Assembly (NCBI GenBank): GCA_902764915.1 | Contig: CACWXY010000001.1 | Span: 62,001 to 126,000 of the forward strand | Source: an uncultured Eubacteriales bacterium | GTDB lineage: Bacteria > Bacillota > Clostridia > Christensenellales > Aristaeellaceae | Length of the DNA: 64,000 nt | Direction: 5' to 3' | In this document: in pieces, positions 16,012-25,353 of the stretch | How positions within the stretch are numbered: position 1 is the stretch's first letter | How the letters are laid out: every line of letters starts with the position of its first letter | The notes under the pieces: generated by a model | Told to the model about the DNA's origin: nothing | Database searches by the model: none | The model's input: the letters and a program-made list of their open reading frames with translations, nothing else | Made by a program: the position numbers and the translations under genes

Positions 16012-16749
16012 ATGGGTGAAATCATCTGCATGGATCACGTATCCATGTCATTTCGCATCAATAAGACACGGACCTCTTCTCTGAAGGAGTATGTGATTGC
16101 AAAAGCCCGTCGGCAGCTGCTATACGAAAACTTTCATGCCCTGGATGATGTGAGTTTTTCCATTCAGCAAGGCGATGTCGTCGGAATCATCGGACGGAAC
16201 GGCTCCGGAAAAAGCACCACTCTCAAGCTGATTTCCGGTATCTATCGTCCTACCGCCGGACAGGTGCGCACAGCCGGTCGCATCGCGCCGATGCTTGAAT
16301 TGGGCAGTGGATTTGATTTCGAGCTTTCCGGCAGAGAAAATATCTTTCTCAACGGTGCCATTCTCGGATTCGACGAAGCGATGCTCAAGCGAAAGTATAA
16401 TGAAATCGTAAGCTTTTCCGAGATTGAATCTTTTCTGGATCAGCCAATCAAAACATACTCTTCCGGTATGCTCATGCGGCTGGCTTTCTCCATTGCCACA
16501 CTCGTCGAACCTGAAATCCTCATTGTTGACGAAATTCTTGCCGTCGGCGACGAAGCATTCCAGCGCAAGAGCCGCCGGCGTATCATGCAGATGATGGAGG
16601 ACGGTACCACCGTACTGATGGTCAGTCATGACATAGACGTCATCCGTCAGCTGTGCAAACGTGTGATATGGCTTGACCATGGTCACATCATGGCCGATGG
16701 TGAAACCCAGGAAGTCTGTGACCGTTATCAGGCTTATATGGCCGACTAA
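16012..16749 (+). CDS. Wzt/TagH-type polysaccharide export ATPase
   Basis: The ATPase drives export of a finished polysaccharide with the permease upstream. Motifs: Walker A GRNGSGKST, the family-specific LELGSGFDFELSGRENIFLNGAILG segment, signature YSSGMLMRL, Walker B ILIVDEILAVGD, and switch His in MVSHD. At 245 residues it has only the nucleotide-binding domain and lacks the C-terminal carbohydrate-binding domain of O-antigen Wzt proteins, so it resembles TagH core or capsule ATPases. AAAGGAGG precedes the ATG. Confidence 0.9.
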   Translation: MGEIICMDHVSMSFRINKTRTSSLKEYVIAKARRQLLYENFHALDDVSFSIQQGDVVGIIGRNGSGKSTTLKLISGIYRPTAGQVRTAGRIAPMLELGSGFDFELSGRENIFLNGAILGFDEAMLKRKYNEIVSFSEIESFLDQPIKTYSSGMLMRLAFSIATLVEPEILIVDEILAVGDEAFQRKSRRRIMQMMEDGTTVLMVSHDIDVIRQLCKRVIWLDHGHIMADGETQEVCDRYQAYMAD

Positions 16750-16770
16750 TGCGTCCGAAAGGAGGACACA

Positions 16771-18006
16771 ATGCCCCGTATCTTTGCCTCTTCCCGTCTG
16801 ATGCTTCCCGCGTCAGTTACATCCCTCTGGCCTGTCATTGCCTGTGACCAGTTTACCTCTGATCCTTCCTACTGGGAGCGTGTAAACGCACAAGTGGGTG
16901 AAGCACCGTCCGCACTGCGCCTGGTGCTTCCTGAAATCTATCTGGAAGAAGATCTGGAAAGCCAGGATGCGCGTATTGCTTCTATTCACACGACCATGCA
17001 GAAGTATCTGACAGACGGAACATTGCATTCTCTCGACGACGGATATGTGTATGTCGAACGTCAGCTGCAAAGCGGTGCGGTCCGTCGTGGTCTTGTCGGT
17101 GTCATTGATCTGGAAGCCTATGACGCTGCCGCAGACAGCTGTGCCTGTGTGCGTCCGACAGAGCGTACCGTTCCCGAACGGATCCCACCACGCATGCGTG
17201 TACGTCAGAATGCCAAGCTGGAAATGACGCACGTTCTCCTGTTTGCAGACGATCCGACAGATACAATTCTTGGCTGTCTTGAAAGCAGGAAACCGTCTCT
17301 GCCCTGCCTGTATGATATGGATCTCATGGAAAACGGTGGGCATATCACAGGATATGCCGTCACAGGCGAGGCAAAAAAAGCGGTCGACACAATCCTTGAC
17401 AGCTACGAAGACACGCGTCGTTCTCAGACTTCAGCCGCTCCTCTTCTGTATGCGGTCGGAGACGGCAACCATTCTCTGGCGACCGCAAAGGCCTGCTATG
17501 AAGCATGCAAAGCGCATTCCAGCGTGGAGACGCAGCGCATTGCACGGTATGCCATGGTTGAAGTCATCAATCTACGGGATGCATCCCTGCAGTTTGAGCC
17601 TATCCACCGCATTCTCACATCCACGGATCCCGAACTTCTTCTTTCTGCTATGAAGAAGAATATATGTGCTTCGCACGGTTATCCGCTTCCCTGGCATTCC
17701 GGAAAGCAGAGCGGTACCTTGTATCTGGATCCATCCCTAGGCGCACTGCCTATCTCCATTCTTCAGAGTTTTCTCGACACATGGCTCGAAAGCCATCCCG
17801 GAAAAATCGATTACATTCACGACGAGGACGCACTGCTTGCGCTGGCAGAGAAACCGAATTCCATCGGCTTTCTTCTTCCAGTCATCGACAAGGAACACTT
17901 CTTCAGTGCCATTCTTCAGGATGGTGTATTTCCCCGCAAAACTTTCTCCATCGGTCACGCGCGTGAAAAAAGGTACTATATGGAGGCCAGAATCATTCAA
18001 GCCTAA
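16771..18006 (+). CDS. DUF1015 family protein
   Basis: A 411-residue soluble protein matching the DUF1015 family, seen in the VIACDQFTSDPSYWE N-terminal segment, in the central IPPRMRVRQNAKLEMTHVLLFADD segment, and in the AVGDGNHSLATAKACYE motif with conserved Gly-Asp-Gly-Asn-His. The family has no settled biochemical function; its members are often near serine or amino-acid metabolism genes. Here it lies 21 bases after the export ATPase with an AAAGGAGG site, and a terminator follows, so it is probably co-transcribed with the exporter. A link to export is not shown. Confidence 0.85.
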   Translation: MPRIFASSRLMLPASVTSLWPVIACDQFTSDPSYWERVNAQVGEAPSALRLVLPEIYLEEDLESQDARIASIHTTMQKYLTDGTLHSLDDGYVYVERQLQSGAVRRGLVGVIDLEAYDAAADSCACVRPTERTVPERIPPRMRVRQNAKLEMTHVLLFADDPTDTILGCLESRKPSLPCLYDMDLMENGGHITGYAVTGEAKKAVDTILDSYEDTRRSQTSAAPLLYAVGDGNHSLATAKACYEACKAHSSVETQRIARYAMVEVINLRDASLQFEPIHRILTSTDPELLLSAMKKNICASHGYPLPWHSGKQSGTLYLDPSLGALPISILQSFLDTWLESHPGKIDYIHDEDALLALAEKPNSIGFLLPVIDKEHFFSAILQDGVFPRKTFSIGHAREKRYYMEARIIQA

Positions 18007-18068
18007 AGCGCCTCGTTTTCTGCCATGCCCCATGTGAAGCGGATAACTGAAAGCGTTTATCAGCAGTC

Positions 18069-18098
18069 AAGCCCTTCCGCCTTACGGAACGGGCTTTT
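18069..18098 (+). terminator. Terminator of the Wzm-Wzt-DUF1015 operon
   Basis: Arms AAGCCCTTCCG and CGGAACGGGCTT with a short loop, followed by TTCC. The T run is short. Confidence 0.65.
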
Positions 18099-18329
18099 CC
18101 TGTGTGCTTCTGCTGCATCGCAGCTTCCGCATTGGCTGCTGGCCGCTGATGATCCGGATGGATCATTCCAAACGCTTCGCCCTGTCATACACAGGAAAAC
18201 GAAAAAAATACAGCGGAAACAGTTCCCTTCTCTGTCAAGCTGCGACAGTTTTCCTGTGTTCAGGGCAAAATTCGTCCATTCTTTACCTTTTTGCAACCAT
18301 CAGCCCGTCGTCTGCCTTTCTGTTTCCCG

Positions 18330-18358
18330 TTGACATTTTTATTCTCACTCGCCATACT
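18330..18358 (+). promoter_or_regulatory. Predicted metA promoter
   Basis: TTGACA, 17 bases, CATACT, about 50 bases before metA. The preceding ~230 bases contain no SAM-riboswitch or T-box consensus that I could find. Confidence 0.65.
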
Positions 18359-18407
18359 TTTTCTGATAGATCATGCTGGCACTTGAATGCCTCAAGGGAG
18401 TGATTGC

Positions 18408-19349
18408 ATGCCCATTAAGATTCCGGACCATTTGCCTGCAGTGGATGTCCTGCGCAATGAAAACATATTTGTCATGACACAGTTGCGGGCTACCACCCAG
18501 GATATACGGCCGCTGCAGATCTTACTGGTAAACCTGATGCCCAAAAAAATCGTTACAGAGATTCAGTTTGCCCGTCTTCTGGGAAATACTTCTCTGCAGA
18601 TAGAACTGGAACTGGTGGCTCCCAAGAGCCATACTTCCCTGAATACGCCGCCCGAGCATCTGTCCGCTTTCTACAAGTCCTTTTCGGATGTGCGTGACCG
18701 TAATTTTGACGGCTGCATTATTACGGGTGCTCCCGTAGAGCACCTTCCCTTTGAAAAAGTGGATTACTGGGATGAACTGTGTGAGATCATGGAGTGGACC
18801 AAAAAACATGTACACTCCACTTTCCACATCTGCTGGGGTGCACAGGCTGGCCTGTATTATCACTATGGAATCGGAAAATATGGATTGTCGGAAAAGCTCT
18901 TCGGCGTATATCCCCATATGGTGGAGTACAAGCGTAGCATTCTCTTCCGTGGCTTTGATGATGTATTCTATGTGCCTCATTCGCGTCATACGACTGTCCA
19001 TCGTGAGGACATTGAAGCCTGTCCGGACCTGCATATTCTTGCTTCCTCGCCACAGGCCGGCGTGTATGCAGTCTATGCGAAGAAACATAAACAGATCTTC
19101 GTCACCGGCCATTCCGAGTATGATGCCGATACCCTGCAGCAGGAATATCTGCGGGATTTGCAGGCCGGGAAGCCCATTCATATACCGGAGCATTATTATC
19201 CCGGAGATGACCCGGCGAATCCGCCGCAGGTCACCTGGCGGTCCCATGCCAATCTGCTGTTCTGCAACTGGCTTAACTATTTCGTCTATCAGACAACACC
19301 TTTCGATCTTTCCCAGATTCCCGATCGGGAACAGACGGAGGAAGAATAA
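18408..19349 (+). CDS. metA: Homoserine O-acyltransferase (probably acetyltransferase)
   Basis: MetA acylates homoserine in the first dedicated step of methionine synthesis. The fold is a class I glutamine-amidotransferase type with nucleophile Cys in [11 protein letters not shown] and the His-Glu pair in [15 protein letters not shown]. The length of 313 residues is usual. Residue 111 is Glu ([12 protein letters not shown]). In MetA enzymes Gly at this site goes with succinyl-CoA use and Glu with acetyl-CoA use, so this enzyme is predicted to make O-acetylhomoserine. ATG 18408 has AAGGGAG 7 bases before it. Single gene followed by a strong hairpin. Confidence 0.92.
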   Translation: MPIKIPDHLPAVDVLRNENIFVMTQLRATTQDIRPLQILLVNLMPKKIVTEIQFARLLGNTSLQIELELVAPKSHTSLNTPPEHLSAFYKSFSDVRDRNFDGCIITGAPVEHLPFEKVDYWDELCEIMEWTKKHVHSTFHICWGAQAGLYYHYGIGKYGLSEKLFGVYPHMVEYKRSILFRGFDDVFYVPHSRHTTVHREDIEACPDLHILASSPQAGVYAVYAKKHKQIFVTGHSEYDADTLQQEYLRDLQAGKPIHIPEHYYPGDDPANPPQVTWRSHANLLFCNWLNYFVYQTTPFDLSQIPDREQTEEE

Positions 19350-19350
19350 A

Positions 19351-19391
19351 GCAGGCTCCCTTCGGTTGTCCGAAGGGAGCCTGCTCTTTTC
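19351..19391 (+). terminator. metA terminator, shared with the convergent gene
   Basis: 15-base arms GCAGGCTCCCTTCGG and CCGAAGGGAGCCTGC around TTGT, then TCTTTT. It can act for both converging genes. Confidence 0.88.
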
Positions 19392-21858
19392 AGAAATCAA
19401 GTTCCGTTCCAGTGGTGCGGAAAATCAGTATCTCGCTGCGGAACGCTTTTACGGAGGAATCAAAGAAGCGCTTTCCGCAGCAGACCACCCATATCTTTCC
19501 CCCGTCCTTTCGGAGGATTTCATGCTTGAGAAAGGCAATATTCCCTTTCGAAAACTGATTATTCACCTGCAGGATATAATAGGAGAGATCCTCTGGCGGA
19601 ACAAGATCAAACTGTGTTTTCTTCCCGACTGTCTCCGACGCTGTATATCCTGTGATTTCTTCGAATGCTGGATCTACTTCAATAATGGTTTCATCCAGGT
19701 CGAGAAGATACCGACTGTATGCCACAGGGAATGTATTCCCGCTTTCCACTGTTTCAAACCTGTTTTCCAGGAAAACCCGCACTTCACTGCCCCCGATCTT
19801 TTCGCCCCTGGCAATATTCGGGTTTTCCATCAGCATTGCAAGGAATTCCTCTACAAGATTCGGGTCAAACTGCGTGCCCGCACAGCGCCGCATCTCCTCC
19901 TGTGCCTCCTCTGGCGTTTTTCCCTTGCGGTAGGAGCGGTTATTCACCATGGCATCATAAGCATCTACGATGGCGATAATCCGGGACAGAACCGGAATGC
20001 TTTTTCCTGACAGCTTCTGAGGATAACCTTTTCCATCCCATCGCTCATGGTGACAGAGGATCAGCCGCGCAATCGACTTCAGTTCTTCCGAAGACATGGC
20101 AATCTGATAGCCTTTTTCTGCATGTGTACGGAGAACTTCCCACTCGCTGTCTGTCAGCCGTCCGGGCTTATTCAGGATTTCCAGAGGTATGCCAATCTTA
20201 CCGATATCATGCAGCAGGCACAGAAGATTCAGATCTGCCAGCTGCGCATCGCATAGATGAATCCGTCTGCCCAGTGCTGCTCCCATCTTCTGGGTTCTCT
20301 GCACATGCGCTTCTGTATCTGAGTCCGATTCCTGCAGCGCACGCACAAGGGAAGATAGCGTCTGTGAATGCGATGACTGTATACTCAAAAGCTTTTTGGA
20401 CTGCAGGGCACATCCGGCCTTGGTTATTGTCTGCAGTACATTGCGTCCTTCTTCGTTTTCCTCTGCATCCCCCCGGTTGATGGATGTGGGGTCCAGGGTC
20501 ATGCTCATGCCATACAGAATAGTGCCTGCACTTTCATGCATGACCTGCTGTACCAGTTCTTCCATCTGTTCTTCGGTCTTTCCCGGACATATCACTACAA
20601 GGTGTGCCTCATATCCTCGTACATAGTAAGCATCGTCCGGCATGACACGTCGCACCACTTTGGACAGTGTACGAATACGGCTGTCGCCCACGTCACGGCC
20701 AAAAGTGCGGTTGATTTCCGCCAGCCCCACAATGTCAAACATCACAACAGCAGTTGGATGATCAAACAGCCCCGGATTTTCCGCACAGAAACGCTGGAAG
20801 TCTTCCCAATGCTGATACCCTGTCAGAATATCAAAATCATTGGTCACGTCTGTAAAAGTAAACAGTTTTCCTGTCGTGCCACCATTGGCATCCTGAAGCC
20901 TTCGATAATCACACCGCAATGGCTGCCCAGGACGGCCCGGTGTTTCGCACTGAATGCTGTACTGGTCTTTCTCTGCCGTGTCTTCAGGAATCTGACACAT
21001 ACCTGCAAATTCCGCGACACGCATCTTATCCGAAAAGCGGACATTGCGCAGGAGCTCTTCCGCTTTGGCATTGTGCATGATCAGACAGCCCTCATAGTCG
21101 AAAAGGACGATCCCCTGATGAATATTTTCAAAGATCGTCATGGACAGGGACTTGAGCATATCATTCTGCCGATACTCAAACGCTGCCCAGTACATCAGAT
21201 ACAGCCCTACACTGTACCCCAGAATGGAGTAATCGATGAGTGTAAAAACCGCTTTGCTGTCAGGATAGAGAAATATCGCATTGACCAGAACCACAATCAT
21301 GATTGCCAGTATAATCAATAGATACTGATTCTGATACTGCCGAGGTGCCTGACGGCATTTATCCACCAGGATATAGAGCACCATAGCCACCAGAACATAT
21401 GTATAAATCAGGTGCATGATGTAGAGCGGTTTCATCTCATAGGCATACACCGCAAATGCAGTCGCCCGGTATTCATAATGCACTGCAATCTCATGGAAAA
21501 TATTGATCAGAAAAACCAGACCATCAAAGAGTGCATAGCTGAGCATCACAACTTTCAGGAGCCGCGTAGTTCGTTTTCTGTTCCGTCCCGTGAACCAGAA
21601 GACAAAATGTGCCAGAGAAACCAGCAGCAGATCGATCCCGACGAAATAGACCGAAGAGGCTATGGAAACAATATGGTATTCCTGGGTTCGTATGCTCACA
21701 AGGTAGGATAAAGATACAAGCCCTGCGGCTATAGCCACCATACCCAGATAACGCCCTATCTTTTCTGCTTTCTGAAAAGCCTTATATCCGAAATAGAAAT
21801 CGATTGCTGCCAGAACTACCGATATGAATGAATATACGGTTATGAATGAGATGATCAT
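19390..21858 (-). CDS. 7TM-PAS-GGDEF(degenerate)-HD-GYP-PAS signalling protein
   Basis: A cyclic-di-GMP type signalling protein of about 822 residues. The first ~220 residues have seven hydrophobic helices, like the 7TM input domains of histidine kinases. A PAS domain follows (ENIHQGIVLFDYEGCLIMHNAKAEELL). The GGDEF-like domain reads VVMFDIVGLAEINRTFGRDVGD, but the active-site loop is RGYEAH instead of GGDEF, so it is probably not a cyclase. The HD-GYP domain is complete (LLHDIGKIGIP, HHERWDGKGYP), so c-di-GMP hydrolysis is likely. A second PAS is at the C-terminus. ATG 21858 follows GGGGAGGGGAG; an earlier ATG at 21951 lacks one. Confidence 0.88.
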   Translation of the reverse strand: MIISFITVYSFISVVLAAIDFYFGYKAFQKAEKIGRYLGMVAIAAGLVSLSYLVSIRTQEYHIVSIASSVYFVGIDLLLVSLAHFVFWFTGRNRKRTTRLLKVVMLSYALFDGLVFLINIFHEIAVHYEYRATAFAVYAYEMKPLYIMHLIYTYVLVAMVLYILVDKCRQAPRQYQNQYLLIILAIMIVVLVNAIFLYPDSKAVFTLIDYSILGYSVGLYLMYWAAFEYRQNDMLKSLSMTIFENIHQGIVLFDYEGCLIMHNAKAEELLRNVRFSDKMRVAEFAGMCQIPEDTAEKDQYSIQCETPGRPGQPLRCDYRRLQDANGGTTGKLFTFTDVTNDFDILTGYQHWEDFQRFCAENPGLFDHPTAVVMFDIVGLAEINRTFGRDVGDSRIRTLSKVVRRVMPDDAYYVRGYEAHLVVICPGKTEEQMEELVQQVMHESAGTILYGMSMTLDPTSINRGDAEENEEGRNVLQTITKAGCALQSKKLLSIQSSHSQTLSSLVRALQESDSDTEAHVQRTQKMGAALGRRIHLCDAQLADLNLLCLLHDIGKIGIPLEILNKPGRLTDSEWEVLRTHAEKGYQIAMSSEELKSIARLILCHHERWDGKGYPQKLSGKSIPVLSRIIAIVDAYDAMVNNRSYRKGKTPEEAQEEMRRCAGTQFDPNLVEEFLAMLMENPNIARGEKIGGSEVRVFLENRFETVESGNTFPVAYSRYLLDLDETIIEVDPAFEEITGYTASETVGKKTQFDLVPPEDLSYYILQVNNQFSKGNIAFLKHEILRKDGGKIWVVCCGKRFFDSSVKAFRSEILIFRTTGTELDF

Positions 21859-22124
21859 GATGCTCTGCTCCCCTCCCCGGGTCAGTCGGTCCAAAGAGAT
21901 CAGGTAGAGACATATACGCGGGATTTCTCCCCTCTTTGCTTTATTCGGCATTCATCGACAAAAGTCCTTCTCTCTTCCGGTTACGCAGCATTATTCTGGC
22001 TTAAAACACAAAACACCACTGTATACAGAAAAAACAGCTTCCTTCCATTTCTGGAAAAGCACAGAAAAAGACAGCAGGCAGCCATTTTGTGTTGTATCGC
22101 GATGTCTTTTCTGCTTTCGCAGTT

Positions 22125-23492
22125 TCATTCACTGTCTGCCGGCTTTCTGATCCCCTGCATGCATTCCCTGTAAACATGCAGAAAATAGACCAGTTCCGCC
22201 ACCCCTGTAATGGTCCAGCTGAAAATATAGAGAAGATACAGTGACTGGATCGTATGATAGTATGCAAACACGGTAAACACCCATATAACCCGGAATACGC
22301 ATGACCCAAGGATCACGATCACTGTCGGTACCAGCGCACGTCCCAGTCCGCGGGACGCTGCTATCGTGCAATCCATAAGCGCAGAAAAAGCATAGGAACA
22401 TCCCATCACGCGCAGTCTCATAAGCCCTGCTTCTGCAACCGCTGCGTCCTTTGTAAACAGCGACAGAAAGGCATGTCCAAATATGACAAGAAAAGCGCTC
22501 ATAATGGCTGCAATCCCAAAAGACAGACCCAGACTGAACAGATAGCTGTCCCGCACCCTTTTCCTGTGCCCCGCACCATAATTCTGGCTCATAAAACTGG
22601 AGCATGCCAGGTATACAGCAGCCATGACATCATAAACCAGCGCATCGGCATTTGCCGCAGCCGCATTCCCTTCCACTACCACGGCAGGGAATGTATTCAC
22701 ACCTGATTGAATAAACAGGTTTGCGATAGCGAAAATCGCATTCTGCAATCCTGAAGGAATGGATATGCGAAGGATTTCCCTTCCCTTTTCTGCATTCATA
22801 TGCAGCTGATCCCGCCGAAGACCAATCGATGCATGCGTACGGCACAGCGCAATCACAATCAGCAGCGCGGATCCGTACTGAGAAATGGCAGAAGCCATCG
22901 CCACGCCTGTTTCTGCCAGATGAAACACCAGAACAAAAAGAAGGTTCAGCGCAACATTCAAAAGGCCGCAGATCAGGAGATACATCAGCGGGTGACGAGT
23001 ATCACCATATGCTGAAAGCACGCCATTTCCAAAATTAAAGACAGCCAATGCAGGCATGCCCAACAGATAGATGCGCAGATACCGGATCGCCCCGGGCAGC
23101 AGTTCATCCTTTGTGCCGAGCAGATGAAGCAGCAGCGGAGTAGCAGCTATGCCCAGCACAGCGAGGATTCCGCCTGTGAGCAGCAGCAATAATGCTGCGG
23201 TGTGTACAGTCTGCGAAACATCTCTGTATCTTTCCGCTCCCAAATAATGAGCCGTGGATACATTTACCCCACTGCCCATGCCAATCAGAAACCCGGTAAA
23301 GAGAGAGACCAGTATGGTTGTCGATCCAACCGCTCCCAGCGCCTGCGGCCCCGCAAACCGTCCCACGACCGCAATATCCGACATATTGAAGAGTACCTGC
23401 GCTACATTGGAGAGCATGAGTGGGATACTGAAACGTACAATCGAAGGAAACAGCGGACCTTCTGTGAGGGACAGATGACGGCTTCTACGCAT
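22125..23492 (-). CDS. MATE family efflux transporter
   Basis: A 455-residue, 12-helix MATE/NorM-type exporter, which would expel cationic drugs or metabolites using Na+ or H+. Typical stretches are SLTEGPLFPSIVRFSIPLMLSNVAQVLFNMSDIAVVGRFAGPQALGAVG and the second-half QNYGAGHRKRVRDSY. ATG 23492 follows AAGGAG by 10 bases; a longer frame to 23540 has no ribosome site. It stands alone, and no terminator is clear downstream (21.9-22.1 kb). Confidence 0.88.
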   Translation of the reverse strand: MRRSRHLSLTEGPLFPSIVRFSIPLMLSNVAQVLFNMSDIAVVGRFAGPQALGAVGSTTILVSLFTGFLIGMGSGVNVSTAHYLGAERYRDVSQTVHTAALLLLLTGGILAVLGIAATPLLLHLLGTKDELLPGAIRYLRIYLLGMPALAVFNFGNGVLSAYGDTRHPLMYLLICGLLNVALNLLFVLVFHLAETGVAMASAISQYGSALLIVIALCRTHASIGLRRDQLHMNAEKGREILRISIPSGLQNAIFAIANLFIQSGVNTFPAVVVEGNAAAANADALVYDVMAAVYLACSSFMSQNYGAGHRKRVRDSYLFSLGLSFGIAAIMSAFLVIFGHAFLSLFTKDAAVAEAGLMRLRVMGCSYAFSALMDCTIAASRGLGRALVPTVIVILGSCVFRVIWVFTVFAYYHTIQSLYLLYIFSWTITGVAELVYFLHVYRECMQGIRKPADSE

Positions 23493-23702
23493 GCAGAAAG
23501 GGCTCCTTTTCTGGACATTTCCAGGATTGCTGACGGCCATCTTTCACTTCAGAACGGCCATGCCCAAGTATCATAGGACGCAATCATCACCCATGCAATA
23601 TGATTTTCCCGAAGAAATGCCCAGAGATTTCTTCCTTTCTTCCAATCATGAAGACTCCTAAAAACAATAGCAGCTTCATGCAATGCAGTTTTCACCGAAA
23701 GA

Positions 23703-23711
23703 TGATACAAT
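23703..23711 (+). promoter_or_regulatory. Possible extended -10 promoter of the phosphoesterase gene
   Basis: TGATACAAT fits the extended -10 form (TG-n-TACAAT); no good -35 box precedes it. It is about 70 bases upstream of the start. Confidence 0.4.
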
Positions 23712-23779
23712 GCTCCTGACAGACGGCGTTTCTTTCCGCTTAGCATGACCTGATCCTTTTTGAAAGAAGTTGAGACACC

Positions 23780-24526
23780 TTGAGTCTTTTCGTTATCGGT
23801 GACCTGCATCTGCATTTCCAGGTGCCGTTGAAAGCACGTTCCCAGCTGACAGATCCTGCATGGAAAGATCACGAAACGCTTTTCCGGAAATGGTGCAGTC
23901 TGCTGATTCACCCGGAAGACACCCTGGTTCTTCTGGGCGATCATTCCTTTGGACGAAAGCTTTCCGAATGCGAGGAAGACCTGCGATATATTGAAGCACT
24001 TCCCGGACGCAAGATACTTCTGCGGGGCAATCATGATATGTTCTGGGAAGTCAAGCAGACAGAAAAACTCAACCGCATGTTTGAGGGACGGCTCCTTTTC
24101 CTGCAGAACAACTGTTACTTTTATAAGGATTATGCCCTTGTGGGCACCAAAGGCTATGCTTTTGAAGGTCCCTTCCTGGTGAATCATAAGGGGCATATTG
24201 TCGACTGGGATAAGAAAAAGCAGGCAGAAAGCGAACGTCTGGTAGAACGGGAATCCCAGAGGCTTCGCCAGTCCTTTGAAGCTGCCAAAGCGCACGGATA
24301 CCGAAAATTCATCATGTTCCTGCATTATCCGCCCACGAATATTCTGCAAAAGAGCAGCCCCTTTACCTGGATGGCACTGGAATACGGTGCAGAACAGGTA
24401 ATCTATGCACATTGCCACGGAGAACAGCACTTTCATCAAAGCCTTCAGGGGAAAAAAGATGGTATCGAATACCGTCTGGTATCCGGGGATCATCTGCATT
24501 GGAAGCCTTTGAAGATACTGGACTGA
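23780..24526 (+). CDS. Calcineurin-like metallophosphoesterase
   Basis: The two-metal phosphoesterase motifs are all present: GDLHLHF at the N-terminus, LLGDHSF, LRGNHDM, and the C-terminal YAHCHGEQ where the last metal-binding His sits. Length 248 residues, no signal peptide or membrane segment. The start is a TTG (LSLFVIGDLHLH) because the first motif begins only six residues later and no ATG is available in frame; its ribosome site is weak. The alpha/beta hydrolase gene follows by 24 bases. Substrate unknown. Confidence 0.8.
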   Translation: MSLFVIGDLHLHFQVPLKARSQLTDPAWKDHETLFRKWCSLLIHPEDTLVLLGDHSFGRKLSECEEDLRYIEALPGRKILLRGNHDMFWEVKQTEKLNRMFEGRLLFLQNNCYFYKDYALVGTKGYAFEGPFLVNHKGHIVDWDKKKQAESERLVERESQRLRQSFEAAKAHGYRKFIMFLHYPPTNILQKSSPFTWMALEYGAEQVIYAHCHGEQHFHQSLQGKKDGIEYRLVSGDHLHWKPLKILD

Positions 24527-24550
24527 CACATAACAGGGAGGAAGCAATCC

Positions 24551-25303
24551 ATGACCATTCTCGACGGGAGCATCCGCCTCACTGCGCAGCTTACACTACC
24601 CGTGCACCAGACCGTCCCTTGCCCTCTGGTGATCATCATACATGGTTTTACCGGATATAAGGAGGAGCGGCATATTCTGGCTGTCGCCGAAGCATTGGAA
24701 GAAACAGGCTGCGCCACACTTCGTGTCGACATGTACGGGCATGGAGAGAGCGAAGGCCGTTTTCATGATCATAACCTCTTCAATTGGCTGAACAATGCCA
24801 TGGCCGTCGTGGATTATGCAAAAAGCCTGCATTTCGTCAGTGATATCTATCTCTGCGGGCATTCCCAGGGCGGAATGATCACCATGCTGGCTGGAGCCAT
24901 GGAAGCAGACAGGATCGCCGGACTGCTTCCGCTGTCGCCCGCATGGATGATTCCAGAAGATGCGCGCAATGGAATGCTGCTGGGACGCATATTTGATCCG
25001 GAGCATATTCCTCCGCAGCTGACGATTGACGAGACACGAACACTATCCGGCAATTATCTGCGCGTGGCACAGACCATTCATGTGGAAGATGCCATACGCA
25101 GGTATCAGGGGCCAGTGCTTATCGTGCACGGGGAAGAAGATGAAACTGTGCCTGTTGCCTATGCGAAAAAGGCCCATGAACTGTATGCCCAGTCCGATCT
25201 TGTTCTGATTCCCGGAGATACGCACTGTTATGATCATCATCTGGATCAGGTGACGGATGCTGTGCGTGCATGGATGCGCAGACAGCTTGCCGCCGCCCAG
25301 TAA
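24551..25303 (+). CDS. Alpha/beta hydrolase (serine esterase/peptidase type)
   Basis: The 250-residue protein has the alpha/beta hydrolase fold: an oxyanion segment IIHGFTGYKEERHI, nucleophile elbow GHSQGG with Ser105, acid VHGEEDETVP and His in GDTHCYDHHLDQV. It resembles the alpha/beta hydrolases annotated as feruloyl or acyl esterases and serine aminopeptidase-like proteins. GGGAGG precedes the ATG. Probably co-transcribed with the phosphoesterase. An esterase acting on acylated plant sugars would fit the region, but that is inference. Confidence 0.83.
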   Translation: MTILDGSIRLTAQLTLPVHQTVPCPLVIIIHGFTGYKEERHILAVAEALEETGCATLRVDMYGHGESEGRFHDHNLFNWLNNAMAVVDYAKSLHFVSDIYLCGHSQGGMITMLAGAMEADRIAGLLPLSPAWMIPEDARNGMLLGRIFDPEHIPPQLTIDETRTLSGNYLRVAQTIHVEDAIRRYQGPVLIVHGEEDETVPVAYAKKAHELYAQSDLVLIPGDTHCYDHHLDQVTDAVRAWMRRQLAAAQ

Positions 25304-25310
25304 AGACCCC

Positions 25311-25351
25311 AAAGGGCAGCCTTCCATGGAAAACATGGAAGGCTGCCCTTT
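25311..25351. terminator. Bidirectional terminator between convergent genes
   Basis: An 18-base perfect stem (AAAGGGCAGCCTTCCATG with its complement) around GAAAA, lying between the stop codons of two convergent genes. Confidence 0.8.
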
Positions 25352-25353
25352 GC

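Noticed and set aside
18100-18407. Possible SAM riboswitch or T-box upstream of metA
   Set aside because: No conserved riboswitch core sequence found; only a promoter and a short leader are supported.
18751-20010. 419-codon plus-strand open frame spanning the end of metA and the HD-GYP gene
   Set aside because: It reads through metA out of frame and through its terminator hairpin.
23549-24547. Long minus-strand open frame (about 330 codons) across the metallophosphoesterase
   Set aside because: It is antisense to a gene with all phosphoesterase motifs, has no ribosome site and no domain; a codon-bias shadow.
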